Virus record (IMG/VR): IMGVR_UViG_3300024520_000138
Coordinates: 1-44,784 of that record
Strand: one strand, 5' to 3'
From: a virus
DNA: 44,784 nt
The translations under genes were made by a program, and so were the position numbers. The notes under the pieces were generated by a model. That model saw only the letters and a list, made by a program, of their open reading frames with translations, ran no database searches and was not told where the DNA came from. The first letter of the stretch is position 1, and every line of letters begins with the position of its first letter. Shown here in pieces: positions 8,351 to 16,059 of the stretch.

Positions 8351-8428
8351 AACACTCCAAAGGGACGAAAGTGCTGTTTTCGTGAACACTCCAAAGGGTC
8401 AGAAAAAAGGGCTCTAAAACCCTTTGGA
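8351..8428. repeat. AACACTCCAAAGGG direct repeats with an inverted third copy
   Basis: AACACTCCAAAGGG occurs at 8351-8364 and 8385-8398, 34 bases apart (about three helical turns). The core CCAAAGGGT at 8391-8399 pairs with ACCCTTTGG at 8419-8427, giving a 9-bp stem with a 19-base loop. No T-run follows on either strand in the right place, so it is more like a regulatory protein site than a terminator. It lies just upstream of the structural-arm promoter. Confidence 0.6.
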
Positions 8429-8456
8429 CTAAAAAAAGACTCAAAAAGAGCTGATT

Positions 8457-8731
8457 AAGCGACTTTAGAGTTTCCTAATATACGATCTAAGCTGTTGATG
8501 CGTAACAATAAAGTGACTAAGGGACTTTATACGCGTTTTTAAATTAGTTTATTATTTTTATTAGTTTTATACTATTGATATATATATATAAAATTTCTAT
8601 CTATTATATATATAGTAAAGTCACTAAGTCCCTAATGAATCCCAAGTGTTTGTTTTCCAACAGGTTTGTCAAGTAACTTACAAGGGACTTCCCTTCTCAT
8701 AAAACGCTTTTACCATAAGAAACAAACACTT
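8457..8731. other. Candidate replication origin: GACTT iterons around an AT-rich core
   Basis: An intergenic stretch with repeated units of the form AAGNGACTTTA: 8457-8467, a compound pair at 8511-8529, an inverted compound pair at 8616-8635, and AAGGGACTT at 8682-8690. Between the pairs lies an almost pure A/T segment, about 8533-8616, with TATATATATATA. There is also a 12-bp perfect inverted repeat AAGTGTTTGTTT (8644-8655 and 8720-8731) and the palindrome AAGGGACTTCCCTT (8682-8695). Iterons, a DNA unwinding element and the adjacent primase-helicase gene fit an origin. No coding frame fills this gap. Not proven. Confidence 0.5.
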
Positions 8732-8775
8732 AACTTTACTTATTGATGTTTTTAAAAATAGCTGCTCGTACTCAG

Positions 8776-8803
8776 TTTACAATGGTCTTAATACGAGTAA
8801 TAT
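8776..8803 (+). promoter_or_regulatory. Probable promoter for the replication arm
   Basis: TTTACA, 16 bases, then TAATAT. The preceding context GTTTACAATGG is identical to that of the divergent minus-strand promoter at 8310-8337. Transcription would start near 8810, upstream of the inverted repeat and primase-helicase gene. Confidence 0.5.
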
Positions 8804-8840
8804 AGTTACTGCGCATAACCGGTTAGCGCCGGTCAACCCA

Positions 8841-8892
8841 GTCCCAGGGAATTTCATATTTGTTCCTATGCAACTTTGGAATTCTCTGGGAC
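8841..8892. promoter_or_regulatory. 13-bp inverted repeat in the leader of the primase-helicase gene
   Basis: GTCCCAGGGAATT (8841-8853) faces AATTCTCTGGGAC (8880-8892), one mismatch, 26-base spacer. The left arm's first 12 bases recur exactly at 23478-23489 ahead of the second plus-strand unit. It could be a two-site operator or an RNA hairpin in the leader. Confidence 0.6.
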
Positions 8893-8917
8893 AACCTTTA
8901 TAACATAGGAAATACAA

Positions 8918-10966
8918 ATGGCTTATAACAAACTTGTCACCGACGATCTAGCCAGAAGTGGTTTACTAAAACCTGATATAACACTTCTAAAAATAAAATA
9001 CCTTTCACCATCAGCAACTAAAATACTAACAAAAAAATCTGTTGATTCATATCAAATTCCATACTTCAATTCACATGGCAAAGTAACTTCATTCAGTCGT
9101 GTTAGATTCCTCGGGGATCCTACTAAGTTTGGAAAAGCAAAAAAACCACAACGCTATTGGCAACCACCAGGGTCTGAGGTCGGAGTATACTTACCACCGT
9201 ACATAGCATGGACTAAAGTGTATAAAGACATTGAAGAAACAATATACATTGTAGAAGGCGAGAAGAAATCCGCTACGGCTTGCAAAGCTGGATACAACTG
9301 TATTGGTCTTGGTGGTGTCTGGAGTTTCTACGACAAAGACCACAATGTCACTAGTGAACTACAATCAATAAACTGGGAACAACGCGAAACAATAATCGCG
9401 TTTGATTCAGACTTATCAACGAATCCAAAAGTAGCACAGGCAATGCATCGTCTCAGTCGTGAGTTAACCGACTTAGGTGCTATAGTGTACCAGCTGTATT
9501 TACCTGATGCTGCTGATGGATCTAAGCAAGGAGTCGATGATTTAATAGTCGCCGAGGGCGAGGATTCCCTGGAGAACTTATCACCAGAGTCATATAATCT
9601 TTCACGAGAACTTTGGAGAGTCAATGACGAGATATGCGTAATTAATGAATTAGCTTGTGCATACGACATAGAATACAAACGAGCTTTATCCGACGCCCAA
9701 GTAAATTTCAAGTACGAAAATAAAAGTATTATTCAACACACTTCTGAAGACAAAGTTACTAAGATTAGTCTTTCAAAAGCTTGGAGAAAATGGCCACTAC
9801 GAAGGAACCATGAAAAACTTGTCTACAAACCTGGAAAACCAAAAATAACAGAATCAAATGAATTGAACTTATGGGAAGGCTGGGGAGTTACTCCAGTCGA
9901 AGGTTCGATACGTCCTTGGGAAGAATTGATGCTTGAGTATCTTTTCGCAGGCAACGAAGATTTCTATCATTGGTTCATGCAGTGGATTGCTTACCCAATA
10001 CAACACCCTGGTGCTAAACTTGCAACTGCTGTTCTCTTATGTGGTACTCAACAAGGTACTGGTAAATCTTTTACGGCGCACATTATCGCAAAGCTATACG
10101 GTCACCACAACTACGAAAAACTAAGTAATCATCTACTACATAGTTCGTTCAATGGATGGATTAAAGGGAAGCAGTTCATAATTGGTGAAGAAGTCATGGG
10201 CTCAGATAAGAGAAACGAGATGGACACTCTCAAGGATATGATCACAAGTGAATGGATAACAGTGAACGAAAAACATCAACCAACGTACCTACTTCAAAAC
10301 TGCGCTAACTTCTTTCTTAACTCCAATCATCTCAATGCACTATACCTAGAAGAGACTGATCGACGATTCGCAGTATATGAAACACCACGTAAAGTTGCAC
10401 CTGATTCACTATTCGCTAAACTTAGAAAGTGGTACGAGTCAACAGACTTAGAAAATAGCCCAGCTGCTTTGTTTCATCATTTACTACACGAAGTCGATGT
10501 ATCCAATTTTAATTACGCAGGACCTGCTCCGGCTAGTTTAGCTAAATCAAGTATGCAAGAACTTTCGACTTCAGACCTTCAGTACTTCGCTAATCAACTT
10601 CGTGATAACGTTAGTCATTGTCTTAAGTGGAAAGATCTTCAGATTGATCGCAAGACTTTCACCGCTAAAGACTTACTCGAGTTATGTCGAATACAGGGGT
10701 ACGACAATAACAACAAAGTGACAAGCACCGGAATGTCACGTGTACTACGGATAGCGGGATTTGAGTATCGTCGTATCACCACCCAGTCGAAAGGCCAGAT
10801 ACAACTATACGCAATACGCAATAGAGAGTGGATGGAAGACCAAGACAACCAGGAATGGGCTAACGATTATGATCAGTCATTGATCTTCTCGGCTAGTAAA
10901 AAGGGCAGTAAATTTAAGAATAAACGACTACAGCTGGTACCGGATAATCCTGACACTTCTAAGTAG
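8918..10966 (+). CDS. Primase-helicase (DUF3854 TOPRIM-like plus D5/DUF5906 helicase)
   Basis: A 682-residue replication protein. The N-terminal part (about 20-230) has the DUF3854-type TOPRIM layout: IYIVEGEKKSATACKAGYN, then IIAFDSDLSTN and GVDDLI, the Glu and Asp-x-Asp residues of a TOPRIM metal site. The C-terminal part (about 330-530) is an SF3/D5-like helicase: Walker A GTQQGTGKS, Walker B FIIGEEV, sensor-like NCANFFLNSNH and arginine-finger-like ETDRRFAVYE. It is the first gene of the plus arm, with AGGA before the ATG, next to the predicted origin. A combined primase/helicase of this kind usually loads on the origin and primes synthesis for the family A polymerase found downstream. 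Confidence 0.85.
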   Translation: MAYNKLVTDDLARSGLLKPDITLLKIKYLSPSATKILTKKSVDSYQIPYFNSHGKVTSFSRVRFLGDPTKFGKAKKPQRYWQPPGSEVGVYLPPYIAWTKVYKDIEETIYIVEGEKKSATACKAGYNCIGLGGVWSFYDKDHNVTSELQSINWEQRETIIAFDSDLSTNPKVAQAMHRLSRELTDLGAIVYQLYLPDAADGSKQGVDDLIVAEGEDSLENLSPESYNLSRELWRVNDEICVINELACAYDIEYKRALSDAQVNFKYENKSIIQHTSEDKVTKISLSKAWRKWPLRRNHEKLVYKPGKPKITESNELNLWEGWGVTPVEGSIRPWEELMLEYLFAGNEDFYHWFMQWIAYPIQHPGAKLATAVLLCGTQQGTGKSFTAHIIAKLYGHHNYEKLSNHLLHSSFNGWIKGKQFIIGEEVMGSDKRNEMDTLKDMITSEWITVNEKHQPTYLLQNCANFFLNSNHLNALYLEETDRRFAVYETPRKVAPDSLFAKLRKWYESTDLENSPAALFHHLLHEVDVSNFNYAGPAPASLAKSSMQELSTSDLQYFANQLRDNVSHCLKWKDLQIDRKTFTAKDLLELCRIQGYDNNNKVTSTGMSRVLRIAGFEYRRITTQSKGQIQLYAIRNREWMEDQDNQEWANDYDQSLIFSASKKGSKFKNKRLQLVPDNPDTSK

Positions 10967-11024
10967 TTGATTTCGTAACATAAAATATAATTTTACTATG
11001 GAATGTCTATGTATACAATAGATC

Positions 11025-11048
11025 TACAGCTATACAGCTGTATTTTTT
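11025..11048 (+). terminator. Rho-independent terminator after the primase-helicase gene
   Basis: A stem ACAGCT/AGCTGT (with a T-A closing pair) and four-base loop is followed at once by TTTTTT. It lies 59 bases after the stop codon and just before the next ribosome binding site, so it may set the level of read-through into the downstream genes. Confidence 0.7.
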
Positions 11049-11069
11049 CTACCAACTAGGAGACCTACA

Positions 11070-11261
11070 ATGGTTACTAAAGCAAAAGCAAAGTCAACTT
11101 TAACATTTGATATCCTCGCCCGTAAAGATGGTTTGAAAGTCCTCAAGGCAACAGTCTTAACTCAGTCTGCATTGGACAACACAATTGCAACTTTGTTGGA
11201 TGACGATCATCCCCTGGGAACTGACGCAATTGTTATTAGGAAAGTTTATTTGGAGACGTAA
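11070..11261 (+). CDS. Unknown small protein, 63 aa
   Basis: Preceded by AGGAGACCTACA. The protein begins MVTKAKAKSTLTFDILARKD and has alternating hydrophobic/charged residues suggesting a small alpha/beta fold (LKVLKATVLTQSALDNTIAT). No family recognised. It opens the second transcription segment after the terminator, and is followed after one base by another small gene. Confidence 0.6.
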   Translation: MVTKAKAKSTLTFDILARKDGLKVLKATVLTQSALDNTIATLLDDDHPLGTDAIVIRKVYLET

Positions 11262-11262
11262 C

Positions 11263-11466
11263 ATGCCGTTGAACAAATCGCTTATACGCAACATGAGCAA
11301 CGACGAATTTTGTCAAATGCTCGATGCGCAACTTACAGTAAAATTTCCAGTCAGGTACGACGATGCCCGGTACTTACTACAGTGTTGCTTAGACAGACTG
11401 AGTAATTCTAATGATAGTATCACGCAACGACATGTTATTAACAACAGCGGGAGGATTAAATCATGA
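11263..11466 (+). CDS. Unknown small protein, 67 aa
   Basis: Start chosen at 11263 because TGGAGACGTAAC precedes this ATG and it follows the previous stop by one base; an upstream ATG at 11185 would overlap the previous gene. The protein (MPLNKSLIRNMSNDEFCQML) is helical with two Cys near the end. Its stop overlaps the start of the next gene (ATGA). No function recognised. Confidence 0.6.
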   Translation: MPLNKSLIRNMSNDEFCQMLDAQLTVKFPVRYDDARYLLQCCLDRLSNSNDSITQRHVINNSGRIKS

Positions 11467-11834
11467 CAGTAAAAATTGGAACGTTAATAGACCGTCTTCA
11501 ACGAGTTAGTCTACAAGTCAAGGAACTTACAGCCAAGGTAGAGAAAGCAAAGGCTGATAAGGAAGCGGCAAAGAAACTAGTCTTAGACCAACTCAAATCC
11601 CTGGGGTTGGAATCTGCTCGCGGCAACTTAGCTACTGTGACCCACACAGAAACGACTATTGCAGAAGTAGTAGACCGAAAGAAAGTCTGGGCATACATTC
11701 AACGCAACAAAGCTACAGACCTTCTTCAATTCAGAGTTTCGAATCCCGCATTCAGGGAACGACTTGATGCCGGCAAAAAGGTCCCCGGCTTAAAGTCTTT
11801 TGTTAAACACGACCTTAGCGTCACCAAACGATAG
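11463..11834 (+). CDS. Conserved-type phage protein with coiled coil, 123 aa
   Basis: GGGAGG lies nine bases upstream. Residues 8-48 form a Lys/Glu/Ala heptad-rich coiled coil (LQVKELTAKVEKAKADKE), then a globular part ending VPGLKSFVKHDLSVTKR. This layout (coiled coil, then a small DNA-replication-region domain) is common next to phage polymerases, and has a loose resemblance to Gp157-type proteins, but I cannot assign it. It precedes the histone-tailed protein and the polymerase, so a replication or recombination accessory role is likely. Confidence 0.6.
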   Translation: MTVKIGTLIDRLQRVSLQVKELTAKVEKAKADKEAAKKLVLDQLKSLGLESARGNLATVTHTETTIAEVVDRKKVWAYIQRNKATDLLQFRVSNPAFRERLDAGKKVPGLKSFVKHDLSVTKR

Positions 11835-11842
11835 GAACTATT

Positions 11843-12691
11843 ATGACGATCAAAAAAACTGCTGTTAGGAAAAAGAAAAGTACGAAAGGTACAGCTATGC
11901 TTTCGATGGCTGAGTACGAAAAGCAAATGGCTGCAATAGCATCCGACCAATCTGCGCGAGTTAAACCAGACACCAGTCAAGCTATTAGTATAAAGGGCGG
12001 TGAGTTTGCGTACCAGGGAACCGAGCTTGGAGAAACTCTAGAAGTCGCTTTGGTGGACTTTGTGTATCTCAATACGTACTACGTTAATGACTACGATCCG
12101 GATAATACATCAACACCTGCGTGTTATTCAATCGATACAGAAGCTGGTGACATGGTTCCTGCCGAGAATTCCCCCAACGTTCAATCTGACAATTGTAACG
12201 ACTGTCCGCATTTTGAATGGGGTACAGGCGCTCGTGGAAAAGGCAAGGCTTGCGGTGAACATCGACTGATTGCTGTAGTTGCTGCCGATGATCTCAACGA
12301 AGATCTTAAGGACATCGAAATAGCAACACTTCGTACGCCAACCACTAGTAACAAGAATTTCGACAAGTACGCTAGTGGTGTTTCTAAAACGTTAAACAGG
12401 CCACTGCTGGGTGTAATCTCCAAACTCGGTTTCGACGACGACTTCGATTGGCCCGTGTTAACTTTTGAAGTAGAAGAAGTTATCAACAAACCTGGTCATA
12501 TTCAAAAGCTGATCAACACACAGGAATCTGCACGTGAGTTGTTAGAAGTCGGCTTTGATCCTTCTGGGTACACAGAAGACGAAGCACCAAAACCAAAGCC
12601 TAGACGCGGAAGGGCATCTACGAAGAAAGCTACGGCTAAAAAAGCTCCGGCTAAAAAGAAAGCTGCACGTAGATCTAAGTTTAGTAAATAA
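11843..12691 (+). CDS. Zn-binding candidate replication protein with histone-like basic tail, 282 aa
   Basis: AGGAACTATT precedes the ATG. The core contains NVQSDNCNDCPHF and then GKGKACGEHR, a C-x2-C...C-x2-H-like arrangement that recurs in a widespread but unnamed phage family encoded beside polymerases; I infer DNA binding, possibly ssDNA binding. The last 35 residues are Lys/Arg/Ala/Pro-rich (KKATAKKAPAKKKAARR), like histone H1 or bacterial H1-like tails, and should bind DNA without sequence preference. The same AKKAPAK motif appears in the SNF2-like protein at 16961-19195. Bases 12692-12731 hold a ribosome binding site for the next gene. Confidence 0.6.
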   Translation: MTIKKTAVRKKKSTKGTAMLSMAEYEKQMAAIASDQSARVKPDTSQAISIKGGEFAYQGTELGETLEVALVDFVYLNTYYVNDYDPDNTSTPACYSIDTEAGDMVPAENSPNVQSDNCNDCPHFEWGTGARGKGKACGEHRLIAVVAADDLNEDLKDIEIATLRTPTTSNKNFDKYASGVSKTLNRPLLGVISKLGFDDDFDWPVLTFEVEEVINKPGHIQKLINTQESARELLEVGFDPSGYTEDEAPKPKPRRGRASTKKATAKKAPAKKKAARRSKFSK

Positions 12692-12731
12692 CCTGCACAG
12701 CCAGGGACGGCTACTTTACTGGAGATAAGAA

Positions 12732-12926
12732 ATGAACGACAACGAATTGAGAGATATCTTAAACTGTAACTGGGTTACATTCAACGAAAAAATTATGTTG
12801 GTTACTAAGGTAGAAGATATCAAAGCACTGATAGCCTTAGAAAAGAAAGTGTCTAAACGAGGTACATTCATCACTCGATTAGAACGAAGAGCGAGGTACT
12901 TGGCGTCTAAAGTAGCATTGGATTAA
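12732..12926 (+). CDS. Unknown small protein, 64 aa
   Basis: GGAGATAAGAA precedes the ATG. A helical protein beginning MNDNELRDILNCNWVTFNEK with a basic C-terminus (RLERRARYLASK). It lies four bases upstream of the DNA polymerase gene. No family recognised. Confidence 0.6.
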   Translation: MNDNELRDILNCNWVTFNEKIMLVTKVEDIKALIALEKKVSKRGTFITRLERRARYLASKVALD

Positions 12927-12930
12927 TATC

Positions 12931-14793
12931 ATGCAACACGGAAAAATAGTTCCAATTGACTTCGAGACTAAAGGGATCGAGCACAGACCAAAGTATCCAC
13001 CAGAGCCGGTTGGGTTGGCAGTTAAGTGGGAAGGCAAGTGGCAATATCTTAGCTGGGGTCATAAAGCTGGTGGTAATAACTCTACTAAGACAGAAGCTAA
13101 AAAAATCTTGCGCGAAATTTTTAAGAACCACACGCCGTTAATGCACAACGCCGGGTTTGATATTGAAGTGGCTGTTAAGAAGTTTAGTCTACCGTGGCCA
13201 AAGGATTTTCATGATACGTTATTTCTTGCGTATCTATATGACCCCAGGGCAACTAGTCTTTCTCTAAAACCTCTGGCTGATGAACATTTGGATATGCCAC
13301 CACAAGAACAAGACGCAGTTCGTGATTGGATACTCGAACATACTGATTGTAAAGGAACTAAGAAAGATCCATGGGGTGCAAGAATCTGGGAAGCACCTGC
13401 TGGGTTAGTTAGTAAATATGCAAAAGGCGATATCATTCGTACTGAAAGACTATACAAATTTTTTCTGCCGTATATAAAAGAAAAAGGAATGTACGATGCG
13501 TACACCAGGGAAAGACAATGTCTCCCGATCTTTAATGCTATGAGCGACAGGGGTATCAGAGTTGCGGTTCCCAGGTTAACTAAGGACTTGAAGAAATGGA
13601 ACAAGACTCAAGAAGCTAGGGAAGACAGAATTCGAAAAACTTTGAAAGCACCCGACTTAGAAATATTTACAGGAAAACAATTGGCGGATGCTTTAGAGAA
13701 AGCTGGAAAGATAGATGACTGGGTATACACAGACAAAGGCAATCGTTCAACGAGTGCTGCCAATTTAAATTTAGCATGCACAGACGCCGATTTAAATTTA
13801 GAATTACAACTCCGAGGTATGTTTGAAACGTTCACTGGTACATTTGCTAAACCATGGTTAGAGCAAGCAAACTCAGAAGGTTCTAACGGTAGAGTATATC
13901 CTACGTTCTCACAAGTACGAACACCTGATGAACACGGGACAATGTTTGGCACTAGGACTGGAAGGCCTAGTAGTAGCAAACCAAATTTTCTTAACATACC
14001 ACGTCATGTAAAAGGCGGAGAGGTGTGGGTCTTAGGTACTAAAAGATATTTGACAAACGTCGAGATTCCATTTATGCGGGAATACATTATTCCTGATGAA
14101 AAATATTTGTTCCTACTCCGGGATTACTCACAGCAGGAGATGCGAATACTTGCACACTTCGAAGAAGGTGCCTTGTACCAAGCTTACTTAGAAAACCCCA
14201 GAGAAGATGCACACATCATGGTTACTAAAATTATGAATGATCTTACTGGCCAGACATACGGACGAACTGTAGCAAAGGCGATGAACTTCGGCAAGATATA
14301 CGGAATGGGTCTCAAAGCTACAGCACACACAATGCGCAGTGAACTAGAGGAAGCTAAAGAACTAGACAAAGTTTATCGAGCCGCTCTCCCTGATATTACC
14401 AACGTAATTAAAGACATTCAAAACTGGTCTAAGAAAGGAAACCCGATATACACATGGGGTGGTCGAGAATACTTTACTGAGCCACCTGCTATTGTTAAAG
14501 GAAGGCGAAGAGACTTTCATTACAAGTTAGTCAACTACTTAATCCAGGGATCCGGCGCTGATTGTACTAAAGAAGCAATGATACGAAGCACCGAGGCACT
14601 TAAAGACGTTGATGGTTTTTTAGTTCTTCAGGTGTACGACGAGATGATGGCTACTGTCCCAGTAGAACATGAAAAGAAAGGTATGATTTTATTACGAGAT
14701 GCAATGGAATCTATTGAATTTGATATCCCTATGTTAACGGATGGTAAGGTAGCTAGACGTAGCTGGGGTCAAGCGAGGAAGACAAAGATATGA
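12931..14793 (+). CDS. polA: DNA polymerase, family A, with 3'-5' exonuclease domain
   Basis: A 620-residue replicative polymerase of the phage PolA group. The proofreading domain (1-200) shows ExoI VPIDFETKG, ExoII HNAGFDIEVA and a late YAKGDIIRTERLY motif. The polymerase domain has motif A RDYSQQEMRILAH (near 397), motif B KAMNFGKIYGMG (near 449, with the Phe that disfavours dideoxynucleotides) and motif C LQVYDEMMAT (near 566). Motif C has Tyr where E. coli Pol I has His. There is no 5'-3' exonuclease domain. The catalytic residues are all present. The stop overlaps the start of a 39-residue membrane protein. A 34-bp segment at 13390-13423 is duplicated at 15062. Confidence 0.93.
   Translation: MQHGKIVPIDFETKGIEHRPKYPPEPVGLAVKWEGKWQYLSWGHKAGGNNSTKTEAKKILREIFKNHTPLMHNAGFDIEVAVKKFSLPWPKDFHDTLFLAYLYDPRATSLSLKPLADEHLDMPPQEQDAVRDWILEHTDCKGTKKDPWGARIWEAPAGLVSKYAKGDIIRTERLYKFFLPYIKEKGMYDAYTRERQCLPIFNAMSDRGIRVAVPRLTKDLKKWNKTQEAREDRIRKTLKAPDLEIFTGKQLADALEKAGKIDDWVYTDKGNRSTSAANLNLACTDADLNLELQLRGMFETFTGTFAKPWLEQANSEGSNGRVYPTFSQVRTPDEHGTMFGTRTGRPSSSKPNFLNIPRHVKGGEVWVLGTKRYLTNVEIPFMREYIIPDEKYLFLLRDYSQQEMRILAHFEEGALYQAYLENPREDAHIMVTKIMNDLTGQTYGRTVAKAMNFGKIYGMGLKATAHTMRSELEEAKELDKVYRAALPDITNVIKDIQNWSKKGNPIYTWGGREYFTEPPAIVKGRRRDFHYKLVNYLIQGSGADCTKEAMIRSTEALKDVDGFLVLQVYDEMMATVPVEHEKKGMILLRDAMESIEFDIPMLTDGKVARRSWGQARKTKI
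13390..13423 (+). repeat. 34-bp segment duplicated at 15062-15095
   Basis: 33 of 34 bases match 15062-15095 (one G/T difference), in the same frame in both genes: the polymerase has EAPAGLVSKYA and the other has EAPAWLVSKYA. The genes are otherwise unrelated, so the match points to a local copying or recombination event. Confidence 0.8.
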
Positions 14794-14909
14794 ATATTCA
14801 GAAACTTAAAGGTGCATTATTTGCCATTGCGTTAGTAGGTAGCTTTATGATACTAATATCAATTGTGCTTATCGACGTGGTATGGGTACTTAGTTTAGTG
14901 TGTTCTTAA
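14790..14909 (+). CDS. Small membrane protein, 39 aa
   Basis: A 39-codon frame that starts inside the polymerase stop codon (ATGA). After MNIQKLKG it is nearly all hydrophobic (ALFAIALVGSFMILISIV), one transmembrane helix. The tight coupling to the polymerase gene supports expression. Function unknown; it is not an obvious holin given its position. Confidence 0.55.
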   Translation: MNIQKLKGALFAIALVGSFMILISIVLIDVVWVLSLVCS

Positions 14910-14926
14910 CAAAATAGGATAAAGAT

Positions 14927-15316
14927 ATGACTGGTGAAGAAATGGGCTATATAATACTGGCTGTTAGTATATTCGGTTTGATACTTACTTGGGTCGACGC
15001 ACCTACTGGTTCCGGAGTAGAAACCTGTGACCAACCTGACGAACATGATTACAACGACGGAGAAGCACCTGCTTGGTTAGTTAGTAAATATGCAATAAGA
15101 GGTACTAACATGAAAGCATTTGTAATTTTTATGAATGGTTGCCCAGTACACACTGTCTTAAATGACGAGTTGTTAGCTGAGACTATCAAAGAAGAAAAAG
15201 CTAAATCTTACTGGGAATCTCAAAAACGTAATTTACATGACGATACGTACGAAGATTTTCGAAAACGTGTGTACTGGCATTATCATGAGACAACAGTGAC
15301 TAATAGGAGGTACTAA
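14927..15316 (+). CDS. Unknown protein, apparent fusion of a membrane-anchored leader and a small phage ORF
   Basis: A 129-codon frame with AGGATAAAGAT before the ATG. Residues 1-61 contain one transmembrane helix (YIILAVSIFGLILTW) and an acidic stretch. They end in a piece copied from or to the polymerase gene. At 15110 a second ATG, in frame, has a good site AAGAGGTACTAAC and begins MKAFVIFMNGCPVHTVLNDE, which looks like a free-standing small phage protein. The same GAGGTACTAACATGAAA start region occurs before the next gene at 15318. I think the 68-residue product from 15110 is the ancestral gene, and that the upstream part was joined in frame later. Function unknown. Confidence 0.6.
   Translation: MTGEEMGYIILAVSIFGLILTWVDAPTGSGVETCDQPDEHDYNDGEAPAWLVSKYAIRGTNMKAFVIFMNGCPVHTVLNDELLAETIKEEKAKSYWESQKRNLHDDTYEDFRKRVYWHYHETTVTNRRY
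15062..15095 (+). repeat. Second copy of the 34-bp polymerase segment
   Basis: Matches 13390-13423 at 33 of 34 positions; it ends immediately before the ribosome binding site AAGAGG of the internal start at 15110. Confidence 0.8.
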
Positions 15317-15317
15317 C

Positions 15318-15683
15318 ATGAAACAAATTGAACCAAACTGCAAAGCATGGTACACAGGCAGTCCACGATTCAACATACCTGGAAAAGAAGTTGTCTGTGT
15401 AGAAAAAATTGACGAGTATATAATTAACATAAACGGTGCGCTACTTGCTGTTACGACAGACCCGGATGCGAATCTTTGGAGTTTAGATCGTGACATTTGT
15501 CTTTCGTATTTTCAAAGTAGTACTAGGGAACGAACACATATCTACGCACCTATTGCCCTAGAGAGTAGACTTATTAGACTTGACGGCAACGATGATGAGT
15601 TCACCAGGGAACAAGAATCGCCAGTTGATCTTAGGACTGTGCAAGTTGAAGGTAGATGGTTTAAACCGGCGGAAATATTATGA
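15318..15683 (+). CDS. Unknown protein, 121 aa
   Basis: AGGAGG is perfectly placed before the ATG. The protein (MKQIEPNCKAWYTGSPRFNI) has a predicted beta-barrel-like N-terminal half (KEVVCVEKIDEYIININGALLAVT) followed by a tail ending DLRTVQVEGRWFKPAEIL. A small SH3-like domain is possible but I recognise no family. Its stop overlaps the next start (ATGA). Confidence 0.6.
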   Translation: MKQIEPNCKAWYTGSPRFNIPGKEVVCVEKIDEYIININGALLAVTTDPDANLWSLDRDICLSYFQSSTRERTHIYAPIALESRLIRLDGNDDEFTREQESPVDLRTVQVEGRWFKPAEIL

Positions 15684-15820
15684 GTGATACTTATACTGAA
15701 GACAAGAAGTTTACTGACTACGTCAATAGTCTTACAGATTCACATTGGTCAAAGTATGACTTAGCTGCCGTCAGGTTAGGATGGGACGCAGCGATGATTG
15801 CTGCAGAAGAAATGGGGTAA
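15680..15820 (+). CDS. Unknown small acidic/helical protein, 46 aa
   Basis: A 46-codon frame beginning within the stop of the upstream gene (ATGA), with GGCGGAAATATT before it. It reads MSDTYTEDKKFTDYVNSLTD and ends WDAAMIAAEEMG, two predicted helices. No family recognised; the coupling and intact frame support it. Confidence 0.5.
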   Translation: MSDTYTEDKKFTDYVNSLTDSHWSKYDLAAVRLGWDAAMIAAEEMG

Positions 15821-15867
15821 GTAAATTTATTCGCTAGAAACAGAAAACAAAACACAGGAGATATATC

Positions 15868-16059
15868 ATGAATACAGAAATTAAATACCCAGCAACTATC
15901 ACAATGCATTGGCCAACTGGTCCAGTTGATTGCTGTGAAGATCACGCGGCCAAACTGGTTGGCCTTGGTGCTTTTTTGGGCTCTCGCATTGCACAAACAA
16001 AAGCTGAAGATGACGCGCAGTGTTCAAACTGCATGTGTGAAGCTGAGAAACAATCATGA
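15868..16059 (+). CDS. Small Cys/His-rich protein, possible zinc binder, 63 aa
   Basis: AGGAGATATATC precedes the ATG. The protein has CCEDHAAKLVGLG and QCSNCMCEAE: two Cys plus His in the first half and C-x2-C-x-C in the second, compatible with one zinc site. Similar short phage proteins with a CEDHAxKL motif are common but unassigned. Its stop overlaps the nuclease start. Confidence 0.6.
   Translation: MNTEIKYPATITMHWPTGPVDCCEDHAAKLVGLGAFLGSRIAQTKAEDDAQCSNCMCEAEKQS

Noticed and set aside
8248-8394. Extending the small terminase candidate upstream to 8394 or 8331.
   Set aside because: The extension overlaps the predicted promoter and CCAAAGGG repeats and reads as low-quality coding sequence. 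The start at MPSKAPQKK is more protein-like, though its ribosome site is weak.
8876-8904. TTGGAA-17-TATAAC as the promoter for the primase-helicase gene.
   Set aside because: Transcription would start at or after the ribosome binding site (8907-8910), giving a message without it. The promoter at 8776-8803 is more sensible.
8395-8917. A tRNA or other structured RNA gene in the intergenic region.
   Set aside because: No cloverleaf with a GGTTCGAAT-type T-arm was found; the symmetry is explained by iterons and inverted repeats.
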